Shown here in pieces: positions 23,105 through 31,101 of a stretch of DNA of 34,680 nucleotides. A model generated the notes under the pieces. It was not told the DNA's origin, did not search any database, and saw nothing but the letters and a program-made list of their open reading frames with translations. Numbering within the stretch: position 1 is the stretch's first letter; each line of letters opens with the position of its first letter. Both the position numbers and the translations under genes were made by a program. The DNA lies in IMG/VR virus record IMGVR_UViG_3300042863_000146, positions 1 through 34,680 of that record. One strand, 5' to 3'. This stretch comes from a virus.

Positions 23105-24727
23105 ATGAATGATAACCTGAAATTTTATAATTCGAATTCTAACCTGAAGAGTGCCGGTCAAAAGATTGGATTCACGCAGGAACAACTTAACGAGTATCTG
23201 AAATGCGCTGAAGATCCAATCTATTTCATTAACAATTATTGTCATATTATTACGCTAGATCACGGTCTTCAGAAGTTTAAATTATTCCCATGTCAGGTTA
23301 ATAAGATTAACGTAATCCATCGTAACCGTATGGTTATATTGATGGAAGGACGTCAGCAAGGTAAGACCACTACTTCGGCTGCATATATTTTATGGTACAC
23401 TATTTTCCAAGATGCTAAGACTGTTGCTATCCTTGCTAACAAAGCTTCGGCAGCACGAGAAGTTCTTGATCGTTATCAAATCATGTACGAATCGCTTCCA
23501 AAGTGGATGCAACAGGGTGTTGTTACTTGGAACAAAGGTGACGTTGAGCTTGAAAATTTATCTAAAGTTTTTACAGCAGCTACTACTACTTCTGGTATTC
23601 GTGGTAAGACAGTTAACATGCTTTATATCGATGAAGCCGCTATTATACCTAATAACATTGCTGATCAGTTCTTTGCTTCTGTGTATCCTACGATTTCGTC
23701 TGGTTCTGATACGAAGATTCTTTTAAGTTCTACTCCACTTGGTTACAATCATTTTTGGAAATTCTGGAACGATGCCGATAAAGGCCGTAATGGATTCGTA
23801 AATCTATTCATTCCTTATTGGGAAATCCCTGGACGTGATAAAGCTTGGGCTGACAATCAGCATAGATTGCTAGGAGATTTGAAGTTTAACCAAGAGGTCT
23901 TATGTAAGTTCCTTGGTTCTAGTCTCACTTTGGTATCTGCAAACTCTATTGCTCAGATGTCAGCTGGCGACATCATCTATCAAAAAGATGGATTAGATAT
24001 ATACGAAAAGCCTATTCGCACAGATCCTATTGAAGGAACTATTGAACGAGCATATGCTCTGGTTGCTGATACCGCAAAAGGTGTTGGTGGAGACTATTCA
24101 GCTTTCGTAGTTATTGATATGACAGAACTGCCTTATCGCGTAGTTGCTAAATATAGAGACAATAAGATTAGTCCATTGCTATACCCATCAGTAATCTATA
24201 AGGTTGCTACCGAGTATAACAAGGCGTATGTATTGATTGAAATTAACTCATCAGAACAAGTTGCAGATATTCTCTACAATGAGTACGAGTATGATAATTT
24301 AATTATGGTAAATAGATCTGGAGATGGTCAAGTAATCTCGGGTGGATTTGGTGGTGGAAGAACTCAACTAGGCGTTGTCACAGATAAACGAGTGAAACGT
24401 ATTGGTTGTTCTAACTTCAAGACTTTGGTCGAAGAAAAGAGACTTCTTATTCCAGACGCCGATATTATTTCGGAAATTTCTACATTTATTCAAGTCAAGA
24501 ATTCATTTGAAGCCGATGAAGGCTATCACGATGACCTAGTAATGCCATTAGTTCTATTCTCTTGGGCTACGACTAACACGTATTTCAAAGAATTGAGTAA
24601 TATAAATATTAGACAAGTGATATATGAAAACCAAATGAAAATGATTGAACAGGAATTAACTCCTTTTGGTTTCTTTGACGATGGACAACAGCAAGAAGAT
24701 CTAGCAGGCCTGGAACTTCTAAAATAA
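23105..24727 (+). CDS. gp17: Large terminase subunit gp17-like (540 aa)
   Basis: The DNA-packaging motor ATPase and headful nuclease. The ATPase domain shows Walker A GRQQGKTT (residues 82-89, Lys87), Walker B NMLYIDE (171-177, Asp176/Glu177) and the coupling motif SSTP (208-211). The nuclease domain has the three acidic clusters of the RNase H-like fold: ADTAKGVGGDYS (Asp322), LIEI (Glu379) and YHDD (Asp476/477). These correspond to T4 gp17 Asp401, Glu458 and Asp542. At 540 residues it is shorter than T4 gp17, like other aquatic T4-like forms. It starts 4 bases after gp15. No candidate gp16 gene fits in the gap. A TATAAATA lies inside its 3' end (24601-24608) and AATAAATA overlaps its stop. 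Confidence 0.96.
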   Translation: MNDNLKFYNSNSNLKSAGQKIGFTQEQLNEYLKCAEDPIYFINNYCHIITLDHGLQKFKLFPCQVNKINVIHRNRMVILMEGRQQGKTTTSAAYILWYTIFQDAKTVAILANKASAAREVLDRYQIMYESLPKWMQQGVVTWNKGDVELENLSKVFTAATTTSGIRGKTVNMLYIDEAAIIPNNIADQFFASVYPTISSGSDTKILLSSTPLGYNHFWKFWNDADKGRNGFVNLFIPYWEIPGRDKAWADNQHRLLGDLKFNQEVLCKFLGSSLTLVSANSIAQMSAGDIIYQKDGLDIYEKPIRTDPIEGTIERAYALVADTAKGVGGDYSAFVVIDMTELPYRVVAKYRDNKISPLLYPSVIYKVATEYNKAYVLIEINSSEQVADILYNEYEYDNLIMVNRSGDGQVISGGFGGGRTQLGVVTDKRVKRIGCSNFKTLVEEKRLLIPDADIISEISTFIQVKNSFEADEGYHDDLVMPLVLFSWATTNTYFKELSNINIRQVIYENQMKMIEQELTPFGFFDDGQQQEDLAGLELLK

Positions 24728-24733
24728 TAAATA
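24726..24733 (+). promoter_or_regulatory. Late promoter -10 element (AATAAATA)
   Basis: One mismatch from TATAAATA, just after the terminase stop and 52 bases before the sheath ATG. The predicted start is near 24739, leaving a leader with a strong AAGGAG. An exact TATAAATA at 24601-24608, inside the terminase gene, could be a second promoter for the sheath. Confidence 0.5.
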
Positions 24734-24784
24734 TAATTAGACAATCTTGTTCTAACGATATAATAACTCTCAAGGAGAATCACA

Positions 24785-27067
24785 ATGCCTTTTGCACTAT
24801 CTCCAGGCGTAACAGTAATCGAGAAAGACTTCTCATCTATTATTCCTGCAGTCTCAACATCAGCTGGCGCATTTGCCGGTCGATTCCAATGGGGCCCAGT
24901 TGCACTGCCAACTACTGTAACATCTGAAGATGTTCTAGTACAAAACTTTGGTCAACCAACCGACTCTAATTATAAATCATTCTTCACAGCCGCTAACTTT
25001 TTAGCATATACTAATAACCTAATCGTTAACCGTATTGATAACTCCGGTTTGCGTAATGCTGTTTCTGCAGCTGCTGGTGAAATCGTAAGTGTTACATTTG
25101 CAACTGGTGGTTCTGGTTATAAAGTAGCTCATGATGCACAAGCAGTTATTTCTGCTCCTACGACACCAGGCGGTGTCACTGCTACTGCTCAAGTAATTCT
25201 AGCTGGTAGCGCTGTGTTGGAATTCAGTGTCACAGGTGGTTCTGGTTATAGCCAGAGCAGTCCTCCAGAAATTATCGTTTCTGCTCCAGAATTAGATGGC
25301 GGTCAACGTGCAGAAGCTGTTGCAACAGTTAGTGCACAAGGTGTTATCACTGCTGTTGCTCTTGTTTCTGGCAAAGCAGGTTCAGGTTATTTAACTGCTC
25401 CTACAGTTCAGATCGTTGGTACAAACCAAACTGCTACAGTAACTGCTGTTATCGCATCGTCTTTCAGTGTTGCTGCTGTTAAGATTACTAATGCTGGTTC
25501 AGGTTATGTTTCTGCACCATCAATCTCTATCACTGTAAGTAATGCAGGTCAATTGGGTAGTCCAGTTGCTCCAACATCTTTAGCTGCTAACGTTGCACCT
25601 TCTCTTGGCGTTAAAATCAAGAATGCAGAACAATACCTAGATCAATTCCGCGACTATCAGACTTCAGTTTATGGTATGTTTGCTGCTAAGTATCCAGGAA
25701 CTTTGGGTAATGGTATTCAAGTTATCTTAGTTGACAATGCAGTATTTACATGGGCAACAATCAATCAGTCTAGTAATGATACTGCTAAGTTGATTATCAA
25801 CTCATTCTCTTCAGCTCCTAGTTCATCTGGTCAAGCTGCTGCAAAGAATATTGTTAACGACGAAGTTCACGTATTAGTTTTAGATACTGTTCGTGGAACA
25901 TGGACGGGCGTTCCTTCACAAGTTCTAGAAAAATTCACATTCTTATCTAAGATTCGTGGTGTTACTCGTGGTGATGGTACTAACGTTTATTACCGTGATG
26001 CTATTAACTCTTCTTCTAAGTATATTTGGATTTTAAATACTCCATCTGCAAGTCAAGTTAACGACATTCAAAACATTGATTGGAATGAAAACATTGATTC
26101 TATCGCAGTCAATGCAAACTTGCGCGATCTAAAATCTATAGCACAGACAATTACTTTGTCTGGTGGCCAAGATTATAGCACTGTTACTGATGGTGATATC
26201 CTTAGTGCTTATACTCAATTCAATAACGCTGAATTATATGACATCTCTCTAGTTGCAACTGGCGATGCTAGTGCAGCTCTAGCAAGTAACATTATTAATG
26301 GTGTTGCTGAAGTACGTAAAGATTGTGTTGTATTCGTATCTCCACGTAATACGGATGGTTCACCTATCGTTGCAACTGGCGATGCTGGTGTTGCTGCAAT
26401 CAGATCATTCAAGGCTGCTGTAACTAATAGTACATATGCATTCATGGATTCTGGCGCTAAGTACCAATATGATCGTTACAATGACGTATATCGTTGGATC
26501 CCATTGAACGGTGACATGGCTGGTCTATGTGCTCGCACAGATTACACTTCAGATCCTTGGTTCTCTCCAGGTGGTTTCACACGCGGTCAAGTTAAGAGTG
26601 TTGTTAAACTTGGTTTCAATCCAGGTCAAACAGAACGTGATAACTTGTACAAAGAAGGTGTTAACCCAGTTGTTACATTCCCAGGACAAGGTACAATCCT
26701 ATTTGGTGATAAGACATTCACTTCTAAACCAAGTGCATTCGATCATATCAACGTACGTCGTCTATTCATTGTACTTGAAAAAGCTGTAGCAACTGCTGCT
26801 AAGTTCCAGTTGTTCGAATTCAACGATGACTTCACACGTGCTCAGTTCCGTAACTTGGTAGAACCATTCCTACGTAACGTTCAGGGACGTCGTGGTATTG
26901 TGGACTTCCGCGTTAAGTGCGATTCAACTAATAATACTGGTGAAGTTATTGACCGTAATGAGTTCGTAGCTAGCATCTTCATTAAGCCAAATCGCTCTAT
27001 TAACTTCATTACCTTGAATTTCGTTGCTGCACGTTCTAGTGTAAGCTTTGACGAAATTGGTGGTTAA
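24785..27067 (+). CDS. gp18: Tail sheath protein gp18-like with inserted GSGY domain (760 aa)
   Basis: The contractile sheath subunit. The N-terminus 'SPGVTVIEKDFSSIIPAVST' and 'GAFAGRFQWGPV' and the C-terminal region ('KFQLFEFNDDFTRAQFRNLV', 'GRRGIVDFRVKCDSTNNTGE', 'RNEFVASIFIKPNRSINFI') are typical of T4-like sheaths. 'YMWGARTDYTSDPWFSPGG'-like sequence (here 'AGLCARTDYTSDPWFSPGGF') is the conserved middle. It is about 100 residues longer than T4 gp18. Residues about 95-275 hold a non-sheath insert with four GSGY repeats, after which the sheath resumes at 'KIKNAEQYLDQFRDYQTSVY'. A strong AAGGAG lies 8 bases before the ATG. A GC-rich hairpin follows the stop. The insert probably lies on the outer surface (inference). 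Confidence 0.95.
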   Translation: MPFALSPGVTVIEKDFSSIIPAVSTSAGAFAGRFQWGPVALPTTVTSEDVLVQNFGQPTDSNYKSFFTAANFLAYTNNLIVNRIDNSGLRNAVSAAAGEIVSVTFATGGSGYKVAHDAQAVISAPTTPGGVTATAQVILAGSAVLEFSVTGGSGYSQSSPPEIIVSAPELDGGQRAEAVATVSAQGVITAVALVSGKAGSGYLTAPTVQIVGTNQTATVTAVIASSFSVAAVKITNAGSGYVSAPSISITVSNAGQLGSPVAPTSLAANVAPSLGVKIKNAEQYLDQFRDYQTSVYGMFAAKYPGTLGNGIQVILVDNAVFTWATINQSSNDTAKLIINSFSSAPSSSGQAAAKNIVNDEVHVLVLDTVRGTWTGVPSQVLEKFTFLSKIRGVTRGDGTNVYYRDAINSSSKYIWILNTPSASQVNDIQNIDWNENIDSIAVNANLRDLKSIAQTITLSGGQDYSTVTDGDILSAYTQFNNAELYDISLVATGDASAALASNIINGVAEVRKDCVVFVSPRNTDGSPIVATGDAGVAAIRSFKAAVTNSTYAFMDSGAKYQYDRYNDVYRWIPLNGDMAGLCARTDYTSDPWFSPGGFTRGQVKSVVKLGFNPGQTERDNLYKEGVNPVVTFPGQGTILFGDKTFTSKPSAFDHINVRRLFIVLEKAVATAAKFQLFEFNDDFTRAQFRNLVEPFLRNVQGRRGIVDFRVKCDSTNNTGEVIDRNEFVASIFIKPNRSINFITLNFVAARSSVSFDEIGG
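25084..25551 (+). repeat. Four GSGY repeats encoding an insert in the sheath protein
   Basis: The units are centred on GGSGY (residues 108-112), GGSGY (151-155), AGSGY (198-202) and AGSGY (237-241), about 40-47 residues apart. Each is followed by a Pro and a short strand such as PPEIIVSAP, APTVQIVG or APSISITVS. The same 'G-G-SGY...P.v.i' unit is common in beta-rich phage surface proteins. Confidence 0.8.
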
Positions 27068-27075
27068 TTCATAAG

Positions 27076-27095
27076 GGGAGAGGGTAACCTCTCCC
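27076..27095 (+). promoter_or_regulatory. Hairpin without U-tract after the sheath gene
   Basis: An 8-bp perfect stem, GGGAGAGG (27076-27083) with CCTCTCCC (27088-27095), and a GTAA loop, 9 bases after the sheath stop. The bases after it (AGTTGAATAAATA) contain no T run, so it is not a standard intrinsic terminator. It may stabilise the 3' end of sheath mRNA or reduce readthrough into the tube gene. Confidence 0.7.
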
Positions 27096-27100
27096 AGTTG

Positions 27101-27108
27101 AATAAATA
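27101..27108 (+). promoter_or_regulatory. Late promoter -10 element (AATAAATA)
   Basis: One mismatch from TATAAATA, directly after the hairpin and 22 bases before the tube ATG. The predicted start is near 27114 and the leader holds AAGGAG. It would uncouple tube expression from sheath. Confidence 0.5.
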
Positions 27109-27129
27109 AAAGAATAAAGGAGTCATTTA

Positions 27130-27723
27130 ATGGCAAACATTTCCGATTTTAAGGCCCAGCTTACTGGTGGTGGCGCACGTGCCAACCAGTTCAGAGTTGG
27201 ATTGTCTTTCCCATCTTTCGTTACGTTAGGTATTGTTGCAGGCGTTCAAGCACAGTTCTTGTGTAATGCCGCTCAATTGCCAGCTTCTACTATTGAACCT
27301 ATCAACGTTCTTTATAGAGGTCGTCCAGTTAATTTTGCTGGCGAACGTACATTCGCACCTTGGACTATCGCAATCTATAACGATACGAACTTCAACATTC
27401 GTAACGCTCTAGAACAATGGTCTAATGGTATTCAAAATAATGGTGCTACAACTGGTATCACTAACCCGTTGAACTATCAAGTTGATTTGTCTGTTGATCA
27501 GTTAGACCGTAATGGTGCTACTGTTAAAACATATAAATTCGTTGATGCTTTCCCAACAGAAGTTGGTGATATTCAATTAGGTTACGATCAAGGTAATGCT
27601 ATCGAGACATTCAACGTAACATTCTTATATAACTATTGGACATCCAATACTTCTACTAATGCTGGAAGTGGTTTCAGTTTGAATGGTACTATCAATACTC
27701 CGGTTGGTTCTTTCCCAATCTAA
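27130..27723 (+). CDS. gp19: Tail tube protein gp19-like (197 aa)
   Basis: Subunit of the rigid inner tube through which DNA passes. Recognised by 'NISDFKAQLTGGGARANQFR' and 'VGLSFPSFV', then 'FLCNAAQLPASTIEPINVLY' with 'RGRPVNFAGERTFAPWTIAI', then 'LEQWSNGIQNN', 'DLSVDQLDRNGATVKTYKF' and 'VDAFPTEVGDIQLGYDQGNA' with 'IETFNVTFLYNYWTS'. This is the conserved gp19 order. At 197 residues it is longer than T4 gp19, with an extension at the C-terminus ('TNAGSGFSLNGTINTPVGSF'). AAAGGAG lies before the start. It probably has its own late promoter at 27101 because the tube is needed in high amount. Confidence 0.95.
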   Translation: MANISDFKAQLTGGGARANQFRVGLSFPSFVTLGIVAGVQAQFLCNAAQLPASTIEPINVLYRGRPVNFAGERTFAPWTIAIYNDTNFNIRNALEQWSNGIQNNGATTGITNPLNYQVDLSVDQLDRNGATVKTYKFVDAFPTEVGDIQLGYDQGNAIETFNVTFLYNYWTSNTSTNAGSGFSLNGTINTPVGSFPI

Positions 27724-27739
27724 TTATAAGTAATACATA

Positions 27740-29278
27740 ATGCAAATATTTGGTTTTGAGTTTCAGCGTAAAAAGAAACCTCAACAAGCAACCGTAGTTC
27801 CGCCATCTGCGGATGATGGATCTACGCTTGTTTCTTCGAATTCTACTGGCTATTACGCTCAAGTGATGAGTTTAGAAACTACGATTAAGAATGAAAACGA
27901 TCTTATTCGTAGATATCGTGAGATAGCGCAGTACCCAGATACGGACAGCGCTATTGATGATATCACCAATGAAGCTATTGTAGCAGATTCAGATGAACCT
28001 TCAGTTAAGATTATTCTTGATGATCTTAAAGTTTCATCTGCTATCAAAACAAAAATTAGTAATGAGTTTACTAATATTATGAATATCTTGAAATTCGAAA
28101 CTAAAGGTCATGACATCTTTAGAAATTGGTATATTGACGGAAGAGCCTATTACCAAATTCTAGTAGATGAAAATAATCCTAAGACTGGGATTGTTGAATT
28201 GCGTGAAGTAGACCCACGTAAGATTCGTAAAATTAAGAACGTCAATAAAGAAAAGAATGCTAATGGCGTTGAGATCGTTAAGAGTATTGAAGAATATTAC
28301 TTGTATAACGATAAGGGAATCACAGAATCTGGTACTCAAGGTATTAGGCTTCCACTTGATTCTATCATTTATGTGCCATCAGGAGTTATGGATAAGAACT
28401 CCGGCATGATGTTAAGTCATCTTCACAAATCAATTAAGATTGTTAATCAGTTGAAGATGATGGAAGATGCGTTAGTCATCTATCGCATTTCTCGTGCACC
28501 AGAACGTAGAATTTTCTATGTTGATGTAGGTAACCTACCAAAATTAAAAGCGGAACAGTATGTCAATGACATCATGAATAAGTTCCGTAACAAGATTGTT
28601 TATGACGCGACTACTGGTGAAGTTCGCGATGATCGTAAACACATGTCTCTAATGGAAGACTTCTGGATGCCACGTCGTGAAGGCGGTAAAGGTACAGAGA
28701 TTACTACACTTCCAGGTGGACAAACTCTTGGACAGATTGAAGATATTGAATACTTCCAGAATAAGTTATATCAATCGTTGAATGTTCCTGCATCTCGTTT
28801 GCAGAAGACTGATGGATTTAACCTTGGTCGTTCATCTGAAATTACTCGTGATGAAATTAAGTTTACTAAATTTGTTGCTCGTATTCGTAAAAAGTTTACG
28901 GCACTATTCTTGGAATCACTTAAGACTCAGTTAGTACTAAAAGGTATTTGTACTATCGAAGACTGGGAAGAATTTGCGATAGGTATTAGATTTGACTTCT
29001 TAAGAGACAATCACTACAGTGAACTTAAAGACGCTGAATTAATGCAAGGTCGTTTAAACATTCTTACAATGATTGATCCATTCGTAGGTAAATACTATTC
29101 TCCATCTTATGTTAAGAGACATGTTCTTCGTCTTGACGATGACGAAATTCAATCGATGGAAGCCGAAAACGAAGAACATAATAACTCACAACTTGCAGAT
29201 GAGTTAATGAAACAACAAGCTCAAGGTGAAGTACAGAATCAAATCGCTGCTAGCGCTCCACAACCTAAAGGAAATTAA
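27740..29278 (+). CDS. gp20: Portal vertex protein gp20-like (512 aa)
   Basis: The dodecameric portal: initiator of head assembly and channel for packaged DNA. Recognised from 'IKNENDLIRRYREIAQYPDT' and 'DSAIDDITNEAIVADSDE', 'KFETKGHDIFRNWYIDGRAY', 'ELREVDPRKIRKIKNV', 'MMLSHLHKSIKIVNQLKMME' with 'DALVIYRISRAPERRIFYVD', 'FWMPRREGGKGTEITTLPGG' and 'LNVPASRLQ'. These are the regions used for T4-like phage phylogeny. The length is close to T4 gp20 (524 aa). The C-terminus is polar and Gln-rich ('MKQQAQGEVQNQIAASAPQ'). The ribosome binding site is weak (no AGGAG within the last 12 bases), suggesting modest translation, in keeping with 12 copies per virion. Confidence 0.96.
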   Translation: MQIFGFEFQRKKKPQQATVVPPSADDGSTLVSSNSTGYYAQVMSLETTIKNENDLIRRYREIAQYPDTDSAIDDITNEAIVADSDEPSVKIILDDLKVSSAIKTKISNEFTNIMNILKFETKGHDIFRNWYIDGRAYYQILVDENNPKTGIVELREVDPRKIRKIKNVNKEKNANGVEIVKSIEEYYLYNDKGITESGTQGIRLPLDSIIYVPSGVMDKNSGMMLSHLHKSIKIVNQLKMMEDALVIYRISRAPERRIFYVDVGNLPKLKAEQYVNDIMNKFRNKIVYDATTGEVRDDRKHMSLMEDFWMPRREGGKGTEITTLPGGQTLGQIEDIEYFQNKLYQSLNVPASRLQKTDGFNLGRSSEITRDEIKFTKFVARIRKKFTALFLESLKTQLVLKGICTIEDWEEFAIGIRFDFLRDNHYSELKDAELMQGRLNILTMIDPFVGKYYSPSYVKRHVLRLDDDEIQSMEAENEEHNNSQLADELMKQQAQGEVQNQIAASAPQPKGN

Positions 29279-29279
29279 A

Positions 29280-29465
29280 ATGAATACACGTGAATTAGTT
29301 GATGCGTTGATCGCCGGCGATTCTATTGCAATTGAAAATACATTCAACGGTGCGATGTCACAGAAAATTTCATCTGCACTAGATGATTATAGAATTGAAG
29401 TTGCTCAGAAAATGTTTAACGCTGAAACAGAAGAACCAACGGATGCTAACGCTACAGAAGCTTAA
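29280..29465 (+). CDS. gp67: Prohead core protein gp67-like (61 aa)
   Basis: I place the start at 29280, 1 base after the portal stop, because AAAGGA lies 8 bases upstream and the T4 homologue also begins with an 'LI.AI...D...AR..F..AM' helix. The protein reads 'TRELVDALIAGDSIAIENTF', 'NGAMSQKISSALDDYRIEVA', then 'QKMFNAETEEPTDANATEA'. This matches T4 gp67 in layout: one helix pair and an acidic tail, in the same place after gp20. T4 gp67 is a core component of the prohead and is cleaved by gp21. The acidic tail here is shorter than T4's. Its 3' end overlaps the next gene. Confidence 0.8.
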   Translation: MNTRELVDALIAGDSIAIENTFNGAMSQKISSALDDYRIEVAQKMFNAETEEPTDANATEA

Positions 29466-29982
29466 AGGCAATTTGCTTGAACGCACTGGTCTTCTCGATA
29501 GTTTTAGTTATCGAGAAGGTTCTGTAGCTATAGGTAAAGAATTTGAAATCTACGTTAATGGACAACCTCTTAATGTAGAAGTAAAGAGTTTAGAAGAAGC
29601 AAGAAGTTACGCCAAGACAGTAATCGATACTAGAATTATTTTACAAGACATTAATACATTAATACCTGAAGAAAAAGTCGCAAACATAGTAAGAAAATAT
29701 CACAATATAGACAAGATAACAGATACATTAGTTGAGTCATATTTAGAACTTGCTTCTTCTAACATATTTTCAGTAGATCCAGTAATCACCGAGATGAAAG
29801 AAAATTCATCTTACTTTGCTGGAAAATTAGAGTATAGATTAAATGATGGTAGTATAGTTGCTATCAGCGAAGACACTCAGCATCTTTTGAACGATCTACT
29901 AAGTGATAAATATCAAATAGTAGAATACATGCGTGAGTCTAAAAACAATTTCATGCACGTATTAAAAGAACTCGGGGAATAA
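29443..29982 (+). CDS. Probable prohead core protein at the gene 68 position (179 aa)
   Basis: The frame is open upstream to 29383, but no ribosome binding site fits there. The ATG at 29443 overlaps gp67 by 23 bases. A TTG at 29473 with AAAGG 5 bases upstream is another possible start. The protein is alpha-helical and charged: 'NLLERTGLLDSFSYREGSVA', 'LEEARSYAKTVIDTRIILQD', 'ITDTLVESYLELASSNIF' and C-terminal 'ISEDTQHLLNDLLSDKYQIV' with 'EYMRESKNNFMHVLKELGE'. I do not recognise it by sequence. Its position between gp67 and gp21 is that of T4 gene 68 (prohead core). It is longer than T4 gp68 (141 aa). A scaffold-core role is inferred from location. Confidence 0.65.
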   Translation: MLTLQKLKGNLLERTGLLDSFSYREGSVAIGKEFEIYVNGQPLNVEVKSLEEARSYAKTVIDTRIILQDINTLIPEEKVANIVRKYHNIDKITDTLVESYLELASSNIFSVDPVITEMKENSSYFAGKLEYRLNDGSIVAISEDTQHLLNDLLSDKYQIVEYMRESKNNFMHVLKELGE

Positions 29983-29983
29983 A

Positions 29984-30397
29984 ATGGCAAAGACAATTTT
30001 AAGAAAAACACCTCAAAAGGTTGCTGTAAAGATTCATGGAAGTGGTGTAACTGAAAACATTACATTAAATAGTGATCTATTGCACGATACTGAAACAGTT
30101 GTAGGAACACCAACAGTTAATATTGTTGGAATTCATTGGACAGGTGCAGCTGATGCAGTGGCAACTATTACTCGTAACAATGTACGCATTGCAACTTTAC
30201 TTGGTGCAACTGGCGGTGAATTACTATTTGCTGATGCGGAATTCGTTGATACAGTAGAAAACACTTCTAACATTGCGGTTGTTACAACTAATCAAATGGA
30301 AGTATGGTTGCTTCTAAGAAAGCAATCTGGTTATTCATCTAAGATAGAAACAGCACAGTTCAGCGTTTATGATAACACTGCTGTAGTAGGAAGTTAA
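29984..30397 (+). CDS. Conserved beta-rich phage protein between core and protease genes (137 aa)
   Basis: Starts 1 base after the previous stop and ends 2 bases before the gp21 ATG. The sequence is beta-rich: 'KTPQKVAVKIHGSGVTENIT', then 'VNIVGIHWTGAADAVATITR', 'NNVRIATLLGATGGELLFAD', 'EVWLLLRKQSGYSSKIETAQ'. The 'V.I..IHWTGA....TI.RN...I....A..G.L' pattern recurs in aquatic phage proteins that I know only as hypothetical structural proteins. T4 has no counterpart here. The location inside the head operon and the lack of any catalytic motif suggest a head component (decoration or core), but a virion role is not shown by sequence alone. Confidence 0.65.
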   Translation: MAKTILRKTPQKVAVKIHGSGVTENITLNSDLLHDTETVVGTPTVNIVGIHWTGAADAVATITRNNVRIATLLGATGGELLFADAEFVDTVENTSNIAVVTTNQMEVWLLLRKQSGYSSKIETAQFSVYDNTAVVGS

Positions 30398-30399
30398 TC

Positions 30400-31053
30400 A
30401 TGTTTTTAATTAAAGAAACAGTTGAACAAACTAAATTCATTGTCGAGAATAAACTCGGCAAAGGTAAAGACTACTTCATTGAAGGTATCTTCCTTCAATC
30501 AGAATTGCAAAATCGTAATGGCCGCATGTATCCAGAGAAAGTTATGGATAAAGAAGTAGGTCGTTATATGGAATCTTTGGTTAAGCAGAATCGTGCATAC
30601 GGTGAACTTGGCCATCCAGATACTCCATCCATTAACTTGGATCGCGTATCTCACCTAATCGTAGACCTTCGTAAAGAAGGTACTAACTACATTGGTAAAG
30701 CAAAGATCTTGGAAACTCCAATGGGAAATATTGCACGCGGTCTTCTAGACGGCGGCGCTAATCTTGGTGTTTCTAGTAGAGCGCTTGGCTCCCTTCAAAT
30801 GAATAAGGAAGGTATACAAGTTGTTCAAGACGATTTCATGTTGTCTACTGCAGCAGACATCGTCGCCGACCCTTCAGCACCAGATGCATTCGTAAGAGGC
30901 ATTATGGAATCTGTAGAATGGGTTTTTATTGATGGAAAATTTGAACAAAGACAGATAGAGGAGACTAAGAAGATGATTCAACGTACTCCATCTAAGAAAT
31001 TAAATGAAGCCTCTATCGCGGCTTTTCAGAATTTTCTAAAGAATCTGAAATAA
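30400..31053 (+). CDS. gp21: Prohead core protease gp21-like (217 aa)
   Basis: A serine protease of the herpesvirus-assemblin/T4 gp21 fold. It matures the prohead by cutting scaffold, core proteins and the major capsid protein. 'DYFIEGIFLQSELQNRNGRM', then 'AYGELGHPDTP' with the catalytic His72, 'NIARGLLDGGANLGVSSRAL' with the catalytic serine at Ser125 or Ser126, and 'FMLSTAADIVADPSAPDAFV' are the conserved blocks. The size matches T4 gp21. The C-terminal 'RTPSKKLNEASIAAFQNFLK' includes 'LNE', the same L-x-E sequence as the proposed capsid cleavage site, so self-cleavage there is possible. Confidence 0.94.
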   Translation: MFLIKETVEQTKFIVENKLGKGKDYFIEGIFLQSELQNRNGRMYPEKVMDKEVGRYMESLVKQNRAYGELGHPDTPSINLDRVSHLIVDLRKEGTNYIGKAKILETPMGNIARGLLDGGANLGVSSRALGSLQMNKEGIQVVQDDFMLSTAADIVADPSAPDAFVRGIMESVEWVFIDGKFEQRQIEETKKMIQRTPSKKLNEASIAAFQNFLKNLK

Positions 31054-31060
31054 AAATTCG

Positions 31061-31068
31061 TATAAATA
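31061..31068 (+). promoter_or_regulatory. Late promoter -10 element (TATAAATA)
   Basis: Exact T4 late consensus, 8 bases after the gp21 stop. The predicted start is near 31074, giving a ~28-base leader with AGGAGA before the scaffold ATG at 31102. It would give scaffold and capsid extra transcription over portal and protease. Confidence 0.68.
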
Positions 31069-31101
31069 ATTACAGAACTCATCCAGTTATAGGAGAACAC
31101 G

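Noticed and set aside
24601-24608. Exact TATAAATA inside the 3' end of the terminase gene
   Set aside because: Not listed as a separate promoter because it is coding and 177 bases from the sheath start. It is kept as a possible second promoter in the note for 24726.
27725-27732. TATAAGTA as a late promoter for the portal gene
   Set aside because: One mismatch at a core position, and only 7 bases before the ATG. The start site would fall at or inside the coding sequence. Portal is more simply read from the tube promoter.
29226-29279. Longer N-terminus for gp67 from an ATG at 29226
   Set aside because: It would overlap the portal gene by 53 bases and lacks a ribosome binding site. The ATG at 29280 has AAAGGA and agrees with the T4 gp67 start.
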